Assembly: GCF_010095445.2 (NCBI RefSeq) | Contig: NZ_WFGV02000021.1 | Location: 1 to 64,000 of the forward strand | Origin: Pseudomonas sp. TNT3 | GTDB taxonomy: Bacteria > Pseudomonadota > Gammaproteobacteria > Pseudomonadales > Pseudomonadaceae | Length of the DNA stretch: 64,000 bases | Reading direction: 5' to 3' | Shown: positions 1 through 8,900 of the stretch, piece after piece | How the letters are laid out: each line of letters starts with the position of its first letter | Position numbering within the stretch: position 1 is the stretch's first letter | The notes under the pieces: generated by a model | The model's database searches: none | What the model saw: only the letters and a program-made list of their open reading frames with translations | What the model was told of the DNA's origin: nothing | Program-made: the position numbers and the translations under genes

Positions 1-888
1 CGTTTGGCCGACGCTGACGCCGGAGCCGACACTGCGCACCCGACCCTCGAAGACCTCGCCCGGCAAGGCATCCAGCACGATCGAGACCGGTGTATCGGGT
101 TTGAGCAGGCCGAGGTTGTTCTCGGTCATGTCCGCGCTGATCCACACGTCGTGGATGGCGATCAGGGTCATCACTGGCGCGCCGGCCGCCGCGAACTGCC
201 CGACGTCGGTGCGCAAATCGGTGACCAGTCCATTGGAGCGTGCGCGAATTTGCGTGTTGGCCTGGTCGAGCTCGGCCTTGGCCAGCGCTGTGGCGGCGCT
301 GCGCAGCAAGGCGTTGTCTTGTTCATTGCCACCTTCCTGTTCGCGCGCCCGTTGAACTTCGGCCCGTGCGGCGGCTACCTGGCTGACGGCTTTTTCACGA
401 TCGGCCCTTGAGACCTCGAGCAGGCGTACCGAGATGGTGCCAGGGTCATCGCGATACAAGCCTTCAAGACGCTGATTCTCCTGACGAGCCTTGAGCTCAT
501 TGGCCTGGGCGGCACGCAGGTTGGCTTGCGCGGCGGCAATCCCGGCGGTGCTGGCGCCGACTTGGCGGCGGGTCGATTCAAGGTCCGCACGGGCGCGGTC
601 GGCAGCTATCTGATAGGGCTGCGGGTCGACTTCGAACAGCACATCACCGGCCTTGACGTCCTGATTGTTGCGCACGTTGACCCGAATCACCCGGCCCGCC
701 ACTTCGGAAGCCACCGGAATCACAAAGGCGCCCACGCGTGCCTGTTGGGTATAGGGCGTGAAGCGATCCGCCAACAGGTACCAGGCGAGGCTCAGGATGA
801 TCAGCAGCAGGACCCACTTGATGCCTTTTTTTGCCGGATCGGCAGGCGGTTTGGCAATCTCGGGGGAGGGCGCGGGCGCTTCACTCAT
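1..888 (-). CDS. HlyD/EmrA-type membrane fusion protein of an efflux pump (3' end outside window)
   Basis: This is the periplasmic adaptor of a tripartite efflux system, linking an inner-membrane pump to the outer-membrane channel encoded just upstream. The frame is open from an ATG at 888 to the window edge, giving 296 visible residues. A single N-terminal membrane anchor (about residues 24-42, WVLLLIILSLAWYLLA) is followed by a biotinyl-lipoyl half motif (VAGRVIRVNVRNNQDVKAGD), a long charged Ala/Gln/Arg-rich hairpin of coiled-coil type, and the second lipoyl half with the start of the beta-barrel (GEVFEGRV). This is the family's usual order. The start codon overlaps the end of the outer-membrane gene by 8 bases (ATGAGTGA), so the two are translationally coupled. 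The length resembles AaeA/EmrA adaptors, so only a short C-terminus should be missing. The inner-membrane partner is probably encoded to the left of the window. The substrate cannot be read from the sequence. Confidence 0.88.
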   Translation of the reverse strand, partial: MSEAPAPSPEIAKPPADPAKKGIKWVLLLIILSLAWYLLADRFTPYTQQARVGAFVIPVASEVAGRVIRVNVRNNQDVKAGDVLFEVDPQPYQIAADRARADLESTRRQVGASTAGIAAAQANLRAAQANELKARQENQRLEGLYRDDPGTISVRLLEVSRADREKAVSQVAAARAEVQRAREQEGGNEQDNALLRSAATALAKAELDQANTQIRARSNGLVTDLRTDVGQFAAAGAPVMTLIAIHDVWISADMTENNLGLLKPDTPVSIVLDALPGEVFEGRVRSVGSGVSVGQT

Positions 889-2422
889 GATTATTCACCT
901 TTTCCGGTTGCGCAGGCGCGGGCTCATCGAGCAAGTCGCCCCAGTCCGTGCGTTGTTTCATCTGTTGACGGGTGGCGTCGTCGACCCTTGGGAGAGCGCT
1001 GTACCAGCCACCGCCCAGGGCCTTGTAGAGGGCAATCACGTTGCTCACGGCATTGCTGCGGCTGACCAGGTAATTGTCCTGTTGTTCGAGCAATGCGCGT
1101 TGCGCATCCAGCACGCGCTGGAAGTCGGAATACCCTTCGCGGTATTGCGAGCTGGCCAGCACCAGAGACCGCTTGGCAGCGGTTTCTGCCTGGCTCAGGA
1201 TCTGCTCGCGTTCCAGGGATTTGATCAGGCCGACGGCAGCATCATCGGCCTCCCGCGCGGCCTGGCGAACCTTGTCGCGGTAAGCCTCGATCAGTTCCTG
1301 CAATCGCGCATCCTGGAGCCGTACGTTGTTGCTGATCTGGCCATGGTCGAACAGGTTCCAGCGCAGGCTGGGCCCCCCCACCAGGTCCAGGCTTCGCGAC
1401 GTCCCGCTCAAGGTGTCAGCCGACCAGACGATACTGCCGAGCAAGGTCAGCGAAGGGTAGAAGTCGGTTTCAGCCACGCCGATCAGGGCTGACTGCGCGG
1501 CGACGTCAAGCTCGGCTGCACGTACATCGGGCCGGCGCAGCAACAGGCTGGCCGGGACATCCTGGAGCACCGCACGGTCGACCAGGGGGATCAGGCCTTC
1601 ATGGTTCGCCAGTGGCGGCAGCGCGCCGGGAGGACGCCCGATCAGGACGGCCAGGGCGTTGCGGGTTCGCGCGAGCTGGTCTTCGAAACCGGGAATGGTG
1701 CTCAGCGTGCCAAGGTACTGGGACTTGGCTTGTTGCAGGTCGAGCTCGGCGTTCTGCCCGCTCTTGAACAGTTTTTCGGTGATTTCAAAATTGCGCTTTT
1801 GCTGGCTCGCGTTGGCTTGGGCGACGCGCAGACGGGCTTCGGTGGTACGCAGCGAATAGTAGGTGTCGGCCACTTGTGCCCGCAGCAATACGAGCACGTC
1901 TTCATAGTTGGCTTGTGCGGCGAAGTAGCTGGCGTCGGAAGATTCGATGGCACGACTGAAGCGCCCCCAAAAATCCAGTTCCCAACCGACATCGAAGCCG
2001 GCGCTGTGCTGCCAGAAATGGTTGTCCTGCGGATTATTGCCACCCGATTGCCGGCGATTGACGTACAGGCTGTCGGCGCTGGCCTGCTGCAGTTGCGGAT
2101 AGCGCCCGCTCTGGGCAATGCCCAACTGGGCGCGGGCTTGCATCACCCGCAATCCGGCGATTTTCAGGTCTGAGTTGTGCGCATCGGATTCGGCAATCAA
2201 CTGGTCGAGCAGCGGATCATTGAACACGTGCCACCACTGACGGATATCCGGGTTCGGTCCCCGCTGGCTGGATTGCTCGATAGCCGCAGAGCTCCAGTGA
2301 TCGACCCACGGCTCAGCCGGCGACTGGAAATTGGGGCCCAACTGCACGCAGCCACCCAGCGCTAAAGCACCGACCCACAGGACATGTTCCGGACGAATCA
2401 GCAGGGGGCTTTTTGCTTGCAT
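881..2422 (-). CDS. Outer-membrane efflux lipoprotein, NodT/OprM family
   Basis: This is the outer-membrane channel of the efflux system. An upstream in-frame ATG exists at 2458, but I chose the ATG at 2422: from there the protein begins MQAKSPLLIRPEHVL and reaches a lipobox LALGGC within about 25 residues, as expected of a lipoprotein of this family. The body has two tandem outer-membrane-efflux repeats, with family features such as PNFQSP near the mature N-terminus, LLIRRPDV-like text (LLLRRPDVRAAELDVAAQ) and YREGYSDFQRVLDAQRALLEQQ near the C-terminus. The 513-residue length is typical. It is the first gene of the visible operon and overlaps the adaptor gene. Export of phenolics or other amphiphilic compounds is possible but not shown. 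Confidence 0.92.
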   Translation of the reverse strand: MQAKSPLLIRPEHVLWVGALALGGCVQLGPNFQSPAEPWVDHWSSAAIEQSSQRGPNPDIRQWWHVFNDPLLDQLIAESDAHNSDLKIAGLRVMQARAQLGIAQSGRYPQLQQASADSLYVNRRQSGGNNPQDNHFWQHSAGFDVGWELDFWGRFSRAIESSDASYFAAQANYEDVLVLLRAQVADTYYSLRTTEARLRVAQANASQQKRNFEITEKLFKSGQNAELDLQQAKSQYLGTLSTIPGFEDQLARTRNALAVLIGRPPGALPPLANHEGLIPLVDRAVLQDVPASLLLRRPDVRAAELDVAAQSALIGVAETDFYPSLTLLGSIVWSADTLSGTSRSLDLVGGPSLRWNLFDHGQISNNVRLQDARLQELIEAYRDKVRQAAREADDAAVGLIKSLEREQILSQAETAAKRSLVLASSQYREGYSDFQRVLDAQRALLEQQDNYLVSRSNAVSNVIALYKALGGGWYSALPRVDDATRQQMKQRTDWGDLLDEPAPAQPEKVNNHE

Positions 2423-2485
2423 CGAATGTTTTCCAGCGGCCGGATTCCAAGGGAGCATAGACGTCCATTCGCGCCTCGTCCGGTG

Positions 2486-3139
2486 TTACCCAATCGGCTC
2501 CGCTTTACAGCTCATTTGCCCGGCTCCCGGCTTTTGGAATAGCACGTCATCGGCGCTTTGCCAGAAACTGTAAAAACCCGTGCCGTCCTTGCCGCTGTAT
2601 CGAATCCCCGAGCCACCGGGTTCCTGACTCAGGGTCATCGAGGTGCTCGCCCACCGGAGGTAGACAACGCCGGGATCGGCGTTGAAGAAAGTGGCGGAGA
2701 TCAACACATTCAACCCGGCACATTTGAAGGCGAAGGGGCCCTCGGTGAGCCTGTCGGGGTCGCGGGTTCTGACAATGGCCGAGCCCTGGCGCAACTGGTA
2801 GGCGCGTTCGGCATAACGACCCACGGCGCAGGCTTTGGGATTTGCCTCGCTCGCACACTGATTGCGTAACAGGGTCCAGAATTGCTGATCGGTGATGACC
2901 TTTTCGGGAGGCGGAACCGAACGCTCGTCCGTCAGCGCCAGGCGATACAGACGATTCAATTCCAGGTCCATCCGCGCCAGCTGAGCATCGCGGCAGATCA
3001 ACTTTTCAACCGGCGCTGTTGCTGTGGCGCAGTCGAAACTGGTCTTGAACATCGGCGCAGAAGTCGCCGCACTCGAACCGGTGACCATCGCCGCACAGAT
3101 GACAAAATAACCTGTGCACTTGCCCGTAAGCATTTTCAT
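2486..3139 (-). CDS. Periplasmic LprI-like / MliC-like lysozyme-inhibitor domain protein
   Basis: A secreted protein of 217 residues from the ATG at 3139 (MKMLTGK). The longer frame from 3172 adds residues in front of an obvious signal peptide, so I reject it. After the signal sequence (through about SSAATSA), residues about 35-105 carry a Cys-containing LprI/DUF1311-like module (SFDCATATAPVEKLICRDAQLARMDLELNRLY, with CASEANPKACAVGRYAERA). The C-terminal ~90 residues look like an MliC domain (FKCAGLNVLISATFFN, RYSGKDGTGFYSFWQ, MSCKAE). MliC proteins bind and inhibit c-type lysozyme. The pairing of the two modules suggests protection of peptidoglycan from host lysozyme. It is a single gene between the efflux operon and hipBA, with an independent promoter likely. 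Assignment of the domains is by pattern, not by search. Confidence 0.75.
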   Translation of the reverse strand: MKMLTGKCTGYFVICAAMVTGSSAATSAPMFKTSFDCATATAPVEKLICRDAQLARMDLELNRLYRLALTDERSVPPPEKVITDQQFWTLLRNQCASEANPKACAVGRYAERAYQLRQGSAIVRTRDPDRLTEGPFAFKCAGLNVLISATFFNADPGVVYLRWASTSMTLSQEPGGSGIRYSGKDGTGFYSFWQSADDVLFQKPGAGQMSCKAEPIG

Positions 3140-3349
3140 GATCGATCCAGGTTGATTGGAAATCGGTACCACCAGGGTGAGCCACGTATTCCAGCCGTCC
3201 TGTCATCGAGGTTGCTCTTTGCATGGCAGGAAGGTTGCTGGCGCAGAATTGTATAGTAGCCACAGATGTGAAAAGCCAACGTGCAGGTGCTGGACGGCTT
3301 GCAGAATGGCCACCACTTTAGTCGTCTGTTTAAGCTGATAACACCAACG

Positions 3350-3395
3350 ACGGTGAGTCTTATTCTATTTAATGGCTATCACCGTTAATATTAAC
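3350..3395. promoter_or_regulatory. Inverted repeats in the hipBA promoter region (candidate HipB operator)
   Basis: The AT-rich gap before hipB holds ACGGTGA (3350-3356) matched by its reverse complement TCACCGT (3379-3385). Directly after comes a perfect 12-bp palindrome GTTAATATTAAC (3384-3395). HipB-type antitoxins autoregulate by binding palindromes upstream of their operon. The Escherichia coli HipB consensus (TATCC-N8-GGATA) is not present, so the operator, if this is it, has a different sequence. Confidence 0.4.
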
Positions 3396-3467
3396 CGCAC
3401 GTGTTCAGTCTGATAATGCGTGGTATGGTTAGCCTTAAGATAGATAACGCTCATCGTGGTGCGCTTT

Positions 3468-3812
3468 ATGAACGAATTTTTTCCGGTGTCCTGCGCCGAT
3501 ACGCTCAGCAAAATAGGCCTATTGGTCAAATCGAGACGTCTGGCATTGGGCCTGCGCCAAGCTGACTTCAAGGCGAGCCTGGGCATTTCCGAACACACGC
3601 TGCGCAAAATCGAGAACGGATCGGCGCTGGTCGACCTGCGATCGTTCATGCTCGTCCTGTGGCGCCTGGGCATCAACGAGACCGTATTCCACTCGCTGGA
3701 AGGCATCGAAACCACTTCGCAGGTCGCCCGTTACGTGACGGATGAGGACGCCTACCAGAGCATCGCCTCCAAGCGCGTGCGGTTGCCGAAACCCAAAGCG
3801 GAGGACTTCTGA
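3468..3812 (+). CDS. hipB: HipB-like helix-turn-helix antitoxin
   Basis: A 114-residue DNA-binding antitoxin. The HTH lies at about residues 12-65: LSKIGLLVKSRRLALGLRQADF, then SLGISEHTLRKIENG, which is the XRE/Cro pattern with a recognition helix followed by E-N-G. The ATG at 3468 is preferred over the GTG at 3456 because the extra residues add nothing conserved; neither has a strong ribosome-binding site. The stop codon overlaps the hipA start by one base (TGATG), the usual coupling of antitoxin and toxin. HipB neutralises HipA and represses the operon. The palindromes just upstream fit such autoregulation. Confidence 0.85.
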   Translation: MNEFFPVSCADTLSKIGLLVKSRRLALGLRQADFKASLGISEHTLRKIENGSALVDLRSFMLVLWRLGINETVFHSLEGIETTSQVARYVTDEDAYQSIASKRVRLPKPKAEDF

Positions 3813-5023
3813 TGTCCCGTGCCTACATCTACATGGAGCACCCGGACACCGCAGAGATGCTGACCCTTGGCAGGCTGACACTGCAGGGGAAGTCTGGCGA
3901 ATTCATTTATGCCCCTGACTATGTAGAGCGAGGTGGCTGGGTTCCGGATCCGGTCAACTATCCGTTGCGCGCCGAAGCCTACAAGGGCATTACCAAGAAC
4001 CGCGGCATACCCGGGTTTATCAACGATGCCATGCCGGACGGGTGGGGCGAGCGCTTGCTCCAGCGCGCGTTCGGTCAAGTGCTGGCGCCGATCGAGTTTC
4101 TGCTCAAGTCCCCCAACAACGACCGCGTCGGCAACCTGCTGGCCGGGACAGCGACGGTTCCCGCACCCGGTCTGGGCGACGGTCCGGTACCCACGCTGAA
4201 AGGGTTGGCGAAATTCATTGAAGCGTGCGAAGCGGTGTATGACGGCCAACTGGACGATCAGTCGGTCGCGATGCTCAACATCCGCCACCAGCGTTCTGCG
4301 CTGGGCGGTGCGCGACCCAAGCGCACGTTGCAGGATAACGGGATGTTGATTCTGGCCAAGCCGCGAGACCGGTTCGATCAGTACGATTTCCCCTCGATCG
4401 AATACGCCTGCATGACGTTTGCCGCCTCGAAGGGAATGAACGTCGCCAAGACTGCGCTGCACGCCGAAACGCCCTCGACCCTGTTGATCGAGCGTTTCGA
4501 CCGTACACCGTTGGCCGACGGCGCCAGGCGCATCCCGATGCTCAGTGCGCTCACCTTGCTCGACTCGGAGTGGAACGAGCAGTACCACCGCGACTGGCGT
4601 TATGCGGCAGTGGCCGATGAAATGCGCCGGCGCGGTGTCCCGGATGGCGATCTGCACGAGCTGTTCAAACGCATGTGCTACAACGCCTTGGTGGGTAACA
4701 GCGACGACCATCCGCGTAACCACTCGATCATCTGGCTTGCCGGACAATGGCGGCTCTCGCCGATGTACGACGTGTTGCCGATTGTCGATGAGGGGCCTGC
4801 GCAGACCCTTTCGATGGCCGTTGGCCGCGACGGTAATCAGATCAATCGCGCCAACCTGCTCAGCCATCACACACACTTTGCGCTGACCCGCGACCACGCG
4901 GAACACGTGCTGGACGAGGTCATCGGCTGGGAAGAAGAGCTGCAAGACTATTACTCGCGGTGGGTGCGCGGCGAGGAGCTGGAGAGGGTTCGGGATACGG
5001 TGAGCGCAGCGCGAATGCGGTAA
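3812..5023 (+). CDS. hipA: HipA-family serine/threonine kinase toxin
   Basis: This is the toxin of the pair, 403 residues. It has the HipA N-terminal couple domain (residues ~1-110, with DAMPDGWGERLLQRAFG) and a C-terminal kinase fold. The catalytic loop is visible as NALVGNSDDHPRNHSIIW (the N-x-D-x-H-x-x-N arrangement), and the metal-binding segment as LSPMYDVLPI. HipA of Escherichia coli phosphorylates glutamyl-tRNA synthetase and drives persister formation; other HipA-like kinases have other targets, so the substrate here is open. All key residues I can identify are intact, so the toxin is probably active. It is convergent with the arc cluster 1 genes that follow. Confidence 0.9.
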   Translation: MSRAYIYMEHPDTAEMLTLGRLTLQGKSGEFIYAPDYVERGGWVPDPVNYPLRAEAYKGITKNRGIPGFINDAMPDGWGERLLQRAFGQVLAPIEFLLKSPNNDRVGNLLAGTATVPAPGLGDGPVPTLKGLAKFIEACEAVYDGQLDDQSVAMLNIRHQRSALGGARPKRTLQDNGMLILAKPRDRFDQYDFPSIEYACMTFAASKGMNVAKTALHAETPSTLLIERFDRTPLADGARRIPMLSALTLLDSEWNEQYHRDWRYAAVADEMRRRGVPDGDLHELFKRMCYNALVGNSDDHPRNHSIIWLAGQWRLSPMYDVLPIVDEGPAQTLSMAVGRDGNQINRANLLSHHTHFALTRDHAEHVLDEVIGWEEELQDYYSRWVRGEELERVRDTVSAARMR

Positions 5024-5065
5024 CTTGCTCCCCCCGAGTCAGCCGTCATTGATCATTGAGGGAGA

Positions 5066-5095
5066 AGGGCGCACGCGGTCTTCCCCGTGCGCTCT
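5066..5095. terminator. Hairpin between convergent hipA and arc cluster 1
   Basis: GCGCACG (5069-5075) pairs with CGTGCGC (5086-5092), extendable by weaker pairs, in the 100-base gap between two converging transcription units. There is no clear T-run on either strand, so it is only a candidate bidirectional terminator. Confidence 0.35.
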
Positions 5096-5123
5096 CGATA
5101 AATGGCCTCGATTCAGTACGGGC

Positions 5124-5486
5124 TTACTCCAGGCGCTCAATGTCGACGGAGTCACCCGATTTCATATCCAACTGAGAACGCACGTCTTCGAACATTTCGT
5201 CGTAGGGCTTGTGGATCGAAGCAATGCTGCTTTTGTCCTTCGGAATACCGTACTTCTCCGCAATTTTCGTGACGTTGCTGGCGAAGTTGTAGGCCTGATC
5301 CTTGGGCAGAAAAAACGTCTCAGTCATTTCCTTGCCCTGAATGGTGCCGTGCATAGTGAACTGCATGCCCTTGCCCTCCTTGGGATCCGTTGCGAGTTCA
5401 TAGTCGATGCACAGGTTGTAGCTGACATCCTCCTTGTTCAGCGCGTGTCGCTCGATGTGCAAGTGACCTTGCTCAAACGTTGCCAT
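5124..5486 (-). CDS. DUF5064-like small protein at the end of arc cluster 1
   Basis: A 120-residue acidic, soluble protein without signal peptide or membrane segment (MATFEQGHLHIERHALNKED). I believe it belongs to the Pseudomonas DUF5064 family, on recall of the N-terminal pattern HLHIERHAL; this was not searched. It starts 12 bases after the arcC stop, so it is very likely the last gene of an arcABC operon. There is no counterpart at the end of arc cluster 2. No function can be assigned; co-transcription with arginine deiminase genes suggests a role in low-oxygen or arginine-dependent growth. Confidence 0.7.
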   Translation of the reverse strand: MATFEQGHLHIERHALNKEDVSYNLCIDYELATDPKEGKGMQFTMHGTIQGKEMTETFFLPKDQAYNFASNVTKIAEKYGIPKDKSSIASIHKPYDEMFEDVRSQLDMKSGDSVDIERLE

Positions 5487-5498
5487 GGACGTCTCTCC

Positions 5499-6428
5499 TT
5501 ATAAGTAGGTAATGCCCGGTGTCGCCGTGCTGATACGCGTGCCGGCTGTGCCCTGGACGATCGCTTCAATGTCCGACAGTGAGCCGATCACCGCGACTTT
5601 TCCAGTATGGCGCGCGAATTCGCAGGCTGCCTGCACTTTCGGTCCCATGGAACCGGCAGCGAAGCCGAGTTTCTCTATGTCGTCCGGGTGCGCCTGGGCG
5701 ATGCTTTTCTGCGTCGGTTTGCCGAAGTCGATAAATGCAGCGCTGACGTCAGTGGCGATCACCAGCAGATCGGCGTCAAGCTGTTCGGCCAGCAGCGCCG
5801 AACACAGGTCTTTATCGATCACCGCTTCGACGCCTTCCAGTTTGCCGGGTGAGGTGTACATCGTCGGAATGCCGCCACCCCCGGCGCAGATCACGATGCT
5901 GCTTTTTTCCAGTAACCATTTGATCGGGCGGATTTCGAAGATGCGTTTGGGTTTGGGACTGGCGACCACTCGCCGGTATTTATCGCCGTCAGGGGCAATG
6001 GCCCAGCCTTTCTCGGCAGCGAGTTTTTCCGCCTCGTCCTTGGTGTAGACCGGGCCGATGGGTTTGGTGGGGTTCTTGAAAGCCGGGTCGTTGGCGTCCA
6101 CTTCGACCTGGGTCAGCAACGTGGCAAACGGCACTTCGAAATCCAGCAGGTTGCCCAGTTCCTGCTCGATGATGTAGCCGATCATGCCTTCGGTTTCTGC
6201 GCCGAGTACGTCCAGCGGGTAAGGCGATACCGAGGTGTAAGCGGCTGCCTGCAACGACAGCAGGCCGACTTGGGGGCCGTTGCCGTGGGCAATGACCAGT
6301 TGATTGCCGGGATGGATCTTGGCGATCTGCTCGGTGGCGATCCGGATGTTGGCGCGCTGATTGTCAGCGGTCATGGGCTCGCCCCGACGGAGCAGGGCGT
6401 TACCGCCCAGGGCAACGACGATAAGCAT
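5499..6428 (-). CDS. arcC: Carbamate kinase, arc cluster 1
   Basis: The last enzyme of the arginine deiminase pathway: carbamoyl phosphate plus ADP gives ATP, ammonia and carbon dioxide. The 309-residue length is standard. It shows the amino-acid kinase fold hallmarks: N-terminal [25 protein letters not shown], the central [10 protein letters not shown] and the C-terminal [14 protein letters not shown]. It lies downstream of arcB across a 136-base spacer holding a REPIN, and upstream of the DUF5064-like gene. It is close to, but clearly diverged from, the second copy at 30781. Confidence 0.97.
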   Translation of the reverse strand: MLIVVALGGNALLRRGEPMTADNQRANIRIATEQIAKIHPGNQLVIAHGNGPQVGLLSLQAAAYTSVSPYPLDVLGAETEGMIGYIIEQELGNLLDFEVPFATLLTQVEVDANDPAFKNPTKPIGPVYTKDEAEKLAAEKGWAIAPDGDKYRRVVASPKPKRIFEIRPIKWLLEKSSIVICAGGGGIPTMYTSPGKLEGVEAVIDKDLCSALLAEQLDADLLVIATDVSAAFIDFGKPTQKSIAQAHPDDIEKLGFAAGSMGPKVQAACEFARHTGKVAVIGSLSDIEAIVQGTAGTRISTATPGITYL

Positions 6429-6460
6429 GGTGCATGTCCTTCTAGAAGAGAAAGCGGGCC

Positions 6461-6547
6461 TGTGGGAGCTGGCTTGCCAGCGATGGCATCAGCGCGGTGT
6501 CTCTGAAACACCGAGGTGCGGCCATCGCTGGCAAGTCAGCTCCCACA
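6461..6547. repeat. REPIN (inverted REP pair) in the arcB-arcC spacer, cluster 1
   Basis: Two 27-base arms, TGTGGGAGCTGGCTTGCCAG... at 6461-6487 and its inverse at 6521-6547, match except for one base. They flank a 33-base centre with its own small palindrome (GGTGT...ACACC). This GTGGGAGC-type palindrome is a common Pseudomonas REP family. In the transcript it would form a long hairpin between arcB and arcC. The same element sits at the same place in cluster 2. Confidence 0.93.
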
Positions 6548-6564
6548 AGGAGCCGAGCCGGCCG

Positions 6565-7575
6565 TTAGAGATCCGCGAGGGTCGACACCAGAATCGCCTT
6601 GATCGTGTGCATGCGATTCTCCGCTTGCTCGAAGGCGATGCAGGCCGGGGACTCGAACACGTCGTCGGTGACTTCGATGCCGTTGCTCAGGTGCGGATAC
6701 TGCTCGGCAATCTGTTTGCCAACCTTGGTGTCGCAGTTGTGGAAGGCCGGCAGGCAGTGCATGAATTTCGTGCGCGGGTTGCCGGTGGCTTTCATGAGTT
6801 CGGCGTTGACTTGATACGGCAGCAATTGCTGGATGCGCTCGGCCCAGGCTTCGACCGGTTCGCCCATCGACACCCAAACGTCGGTGTGGATGAAATCGAC
6901 GTCCTTGACTGCCGCTTTCGGGTCTTCGGTGAGGGTGATACGCGCACCGCTTTCTTCACCGTATTGTTTGCAGCGAGCCACCAGATCGTCTGCCGGCCAC
7001 AGCGCTTTCGGCGCGCAGATCCGCACGTCCATGCCCAGTTTGGCGCCGATCAGCAGCAACGAGTTACCCATGTTGTTGCGGGCATCGCCCAGGTAGGCGT
7101 AGCTGATCTCGTGGATCGGTTTGTCGGCGTGTTCGCGCATGGTCAGCACATCGGCGATCATCTGCGTCGGGTGGTATTCATCGGTCAGGCCGTTGAACAC
7201 GGGCACGCCGGCAAACTTGGCCAGTTCCTCGACAATCTCCTGTTTGAAACCACGGTACTCGATAGCGTCGTACATGCGTCCGAGCACCCGGGCGGTATCC
7301 TTCATGCTTTCCTTGTGGCCGATTTGCGAGGAGTTCGGATCGATGTAGGTGACGTTGGCGCCCTGGTCATAGGCGGCAACTTCGAAGGCGCAACGGGTGC
7401 GGGTCGAGGTCTTTTCAAAGATCAGCGCGATGTTGTTGCCCTTGAGATGCTGCTGCTCGGTCCCGGTGTACTTGGCACGCTTGAGGTCGCGGGACAGGTC
7501 GAGCAGGTAGCGCAATTCTCTGGGCGTGTGGTGTTCCAGGCTCAGCAGGTTGCGGTTGTGAATGTTGAAAGCCAT
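6565..7575 (-). CDS. arcB: Ornithine carbamoyltransferase (catabolic), arc cluster 1
   Basis: Converts citrulline and phosphate to ornithine and carbamoyl phosphate. The start at 7575 ([16 protein letters not shown]) gives 336 residues, matching both the family and the second copy; an upstream ATG at 7632 adds a non-conserved tail that would reach back toward arcA. Active-site text is intact: [13 protein letters not shown] (carbamoyl-phosphate binding S-T-R-T-R), [12 protein letters not shown], and HCLPAFH near the C-terminus. It follows arcA by 68 bases and precedes the REPIN and arcC. Confidence 0.97.
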   Translation of the reverse strand: MAFNIHNRNLLSLEHHTPRELRYLLDLSRDLKRAKYTGTEQQHLKGNNIALIFEKTSTRTRCAFEVAAYDQGANVTYIDPNSSQIGHKESMKDTARVLGRMYDAIEYRGFKQEIVEELAKFAGVPVFNGLTDEYHPTQMIADVLTMREHADKPIHEISYAYLGDARNNMGNSLLLIGAKLGMDVRICAPKALWPADDLVARCKQYGEESGARITLTEDPKAAVKDVDFIHTDVWVSMGEPVEAWAERIQQLLPYQVNAELMKATGNPRTKFMHCLPAFHNCDTKVGKQIAEQYPHLSNGIEVTDDVFESPACIAFEQAENRMHTIKAILVSTLADL

Positions 7576-7643
7576 TTTGGATCTCCTCGAGTCGGGTAAT
7601 CCCCTTGGCGACGCCCGACAAGCTCGCACCAAGGTTTATCAGG

Positions 7644-8900
7644 TTAGTAGTCGATCGGGTCGCGGATAATCGGGCAGGTCATGCAATGGCCGCCGCCACG
7701 TCCGCGTCCGAGTTCTCCGGCGCTGATGGTGATGACTTCCACACCGGCCTTGCGCAGCAGGGTGTTGGTGTAGGTATTGCGGTCGTAGCCAATGACCACG
7801 CCCGGCTCCACGGCAACCACGTTATTGCCGTCGTCCCATTGCTCGCGTTCGGCGGCAAAGCTGTTGCCGCCGGTTTCAACCACGCGCAGGGACTTGAGAT
7901 TCAGCGCGGCGGCGACGGTGTCGAGAAAGCTGGCTTCTTCCAGATGAATATCGATGCCGCCGGATTTGCTCTCGTCGGGGCGCAGGGTAAAGGCGACAAT
8001 CTGGTTCACCACTTCGGGGAAGATGGTCACTACATCGCGGTCGCAGAAACTGAATACGGTATCCAGGTGCATCGCGGCGCGGGACTTTGGCAAGCCAGCG
8101 ACGATCACTTTTTCAACGGCTTTGTGCTTGAACAGGTTCACCGCCAGTTGGCCGATGGCCTGACGGGACGTGCGTTCGCCCATGCCAATCAGCACGACGC
8201 CGTTACCGATCGGCATCACATCACCGCCCTCGAGGGTGGAGTTGCCGTGCTCCTGGTCCGGATCGCCGTACCAGATCTGGAAATCGGCGTTGGTGAATTC
8301 GGGGTGGAATTTGTAGATGGCGGTGGTCAACAGGGTTTCCTGGCGGCGTGCCGGCCAGTACATCGGGTTCAATGTCACGCCACCGTAGATCCAGCAGGTG
8401 GTGTCGCGGGTGAACTGAGTGTTGGGCAGGGGCGGCAGTATGAAGCTGGAGCGGCCGAGGAACTCGCGGAACATCTCGATGGTTTTGCCGCCGAACGTGG
8501 TCGGCAGGTCATCCGCCGACACACCGCCGATCAGGAACTCGGCGGTCTTGCGCGGCTCCAGGCTGCGCAACCAGGAGCCCACTTCATTGATCAGACCCAC
8601 GCCCACCGAGTTGGCGGTGATCTTGCGCTGCAGAATCCAGTCGAGGGCTTCGGGGATGGCAACGGTGTCGGTCAGCAGGTTGTGCATTTCCAGCACGTTG
8701 ATATTGCGTTCGCGCATTTTGGTGACGAAATCAAAGTGATCGCGCTTGGCCTGCGCCACCCACAGCACATCATCGAACAGCAATTCGTCGCAGTTGTTAG
8801 GGGTCAACCGCTGGTGCGCAAGGCCAGGGGAACACACCATAACTTTTCTCAGTTTTCCCGCTTCAGAATGGACGCCGTATTTCGTTTTTTCCGCGGTCAT
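7644..8900 (-). CDS. arcA: Arginine deiminase, arc cluster 1
   Basis: Hydrolyses arginine to citrulline and ammonia, the first step of the pathway. The protein has 418 residues. Catalytic residues known from the Pseudomonas aeruginosa enzyme are all visible: Asp in FTRDTTCW, His and Asp in [10 protein letters not shown], and the nucleophile Cys406 in GGGHCMTCP close to the C-terminus. By eye it is about 90 percent identical to the second copy at 28307, with the last 81 residues fully identical. It is the first gene of the minus-strand arcABC unit and is divergent from arcD across a 400-base gap. Confidence 0.98.
   Translation of the reverse strand: MTAEKTKYGVHSEAGKLRKVMVCSPGLAHQRLTPNNCDELLFDDVLWVAQAKRDHFDFVTKMRERNINVLEMHNLLTDTVAIPEALDWILQRKITANSVGVGLINEVGSWLRSLEPRKTAEFLIGGVSADDLPTTFGGKTIEMFREFLGRSSFILPPLPNTQFTRDTTCWIYGGVTLNPMYWPARRQETLLTTAIYKFHPEFTNADFQIWYGDPDQEHGNSTLEGGDVMPIGNGVVLIGMGERTSRQAIGQLAVNLFKHKAVEKVIVAGLPKSRAAMHLDTVFSFCDRDVVTIFPEVVNQIVAFTLRPDESKSGGIDIHLEEASFLDTVAAALNLKSLRVVETGGNSFAAEREQWDDGNNVVAVEPGVVIGYDRNTYTNTLLRKAGVEVITISAGELGRGRGGGHCMTCPIIRDPIDY

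Noticed and set aside
3752-4945. Long minus-strand frame opposite hipA
   Set aside because: It is antisense to HipA, which has intact kinase motifs, and its protein text is not family-like.
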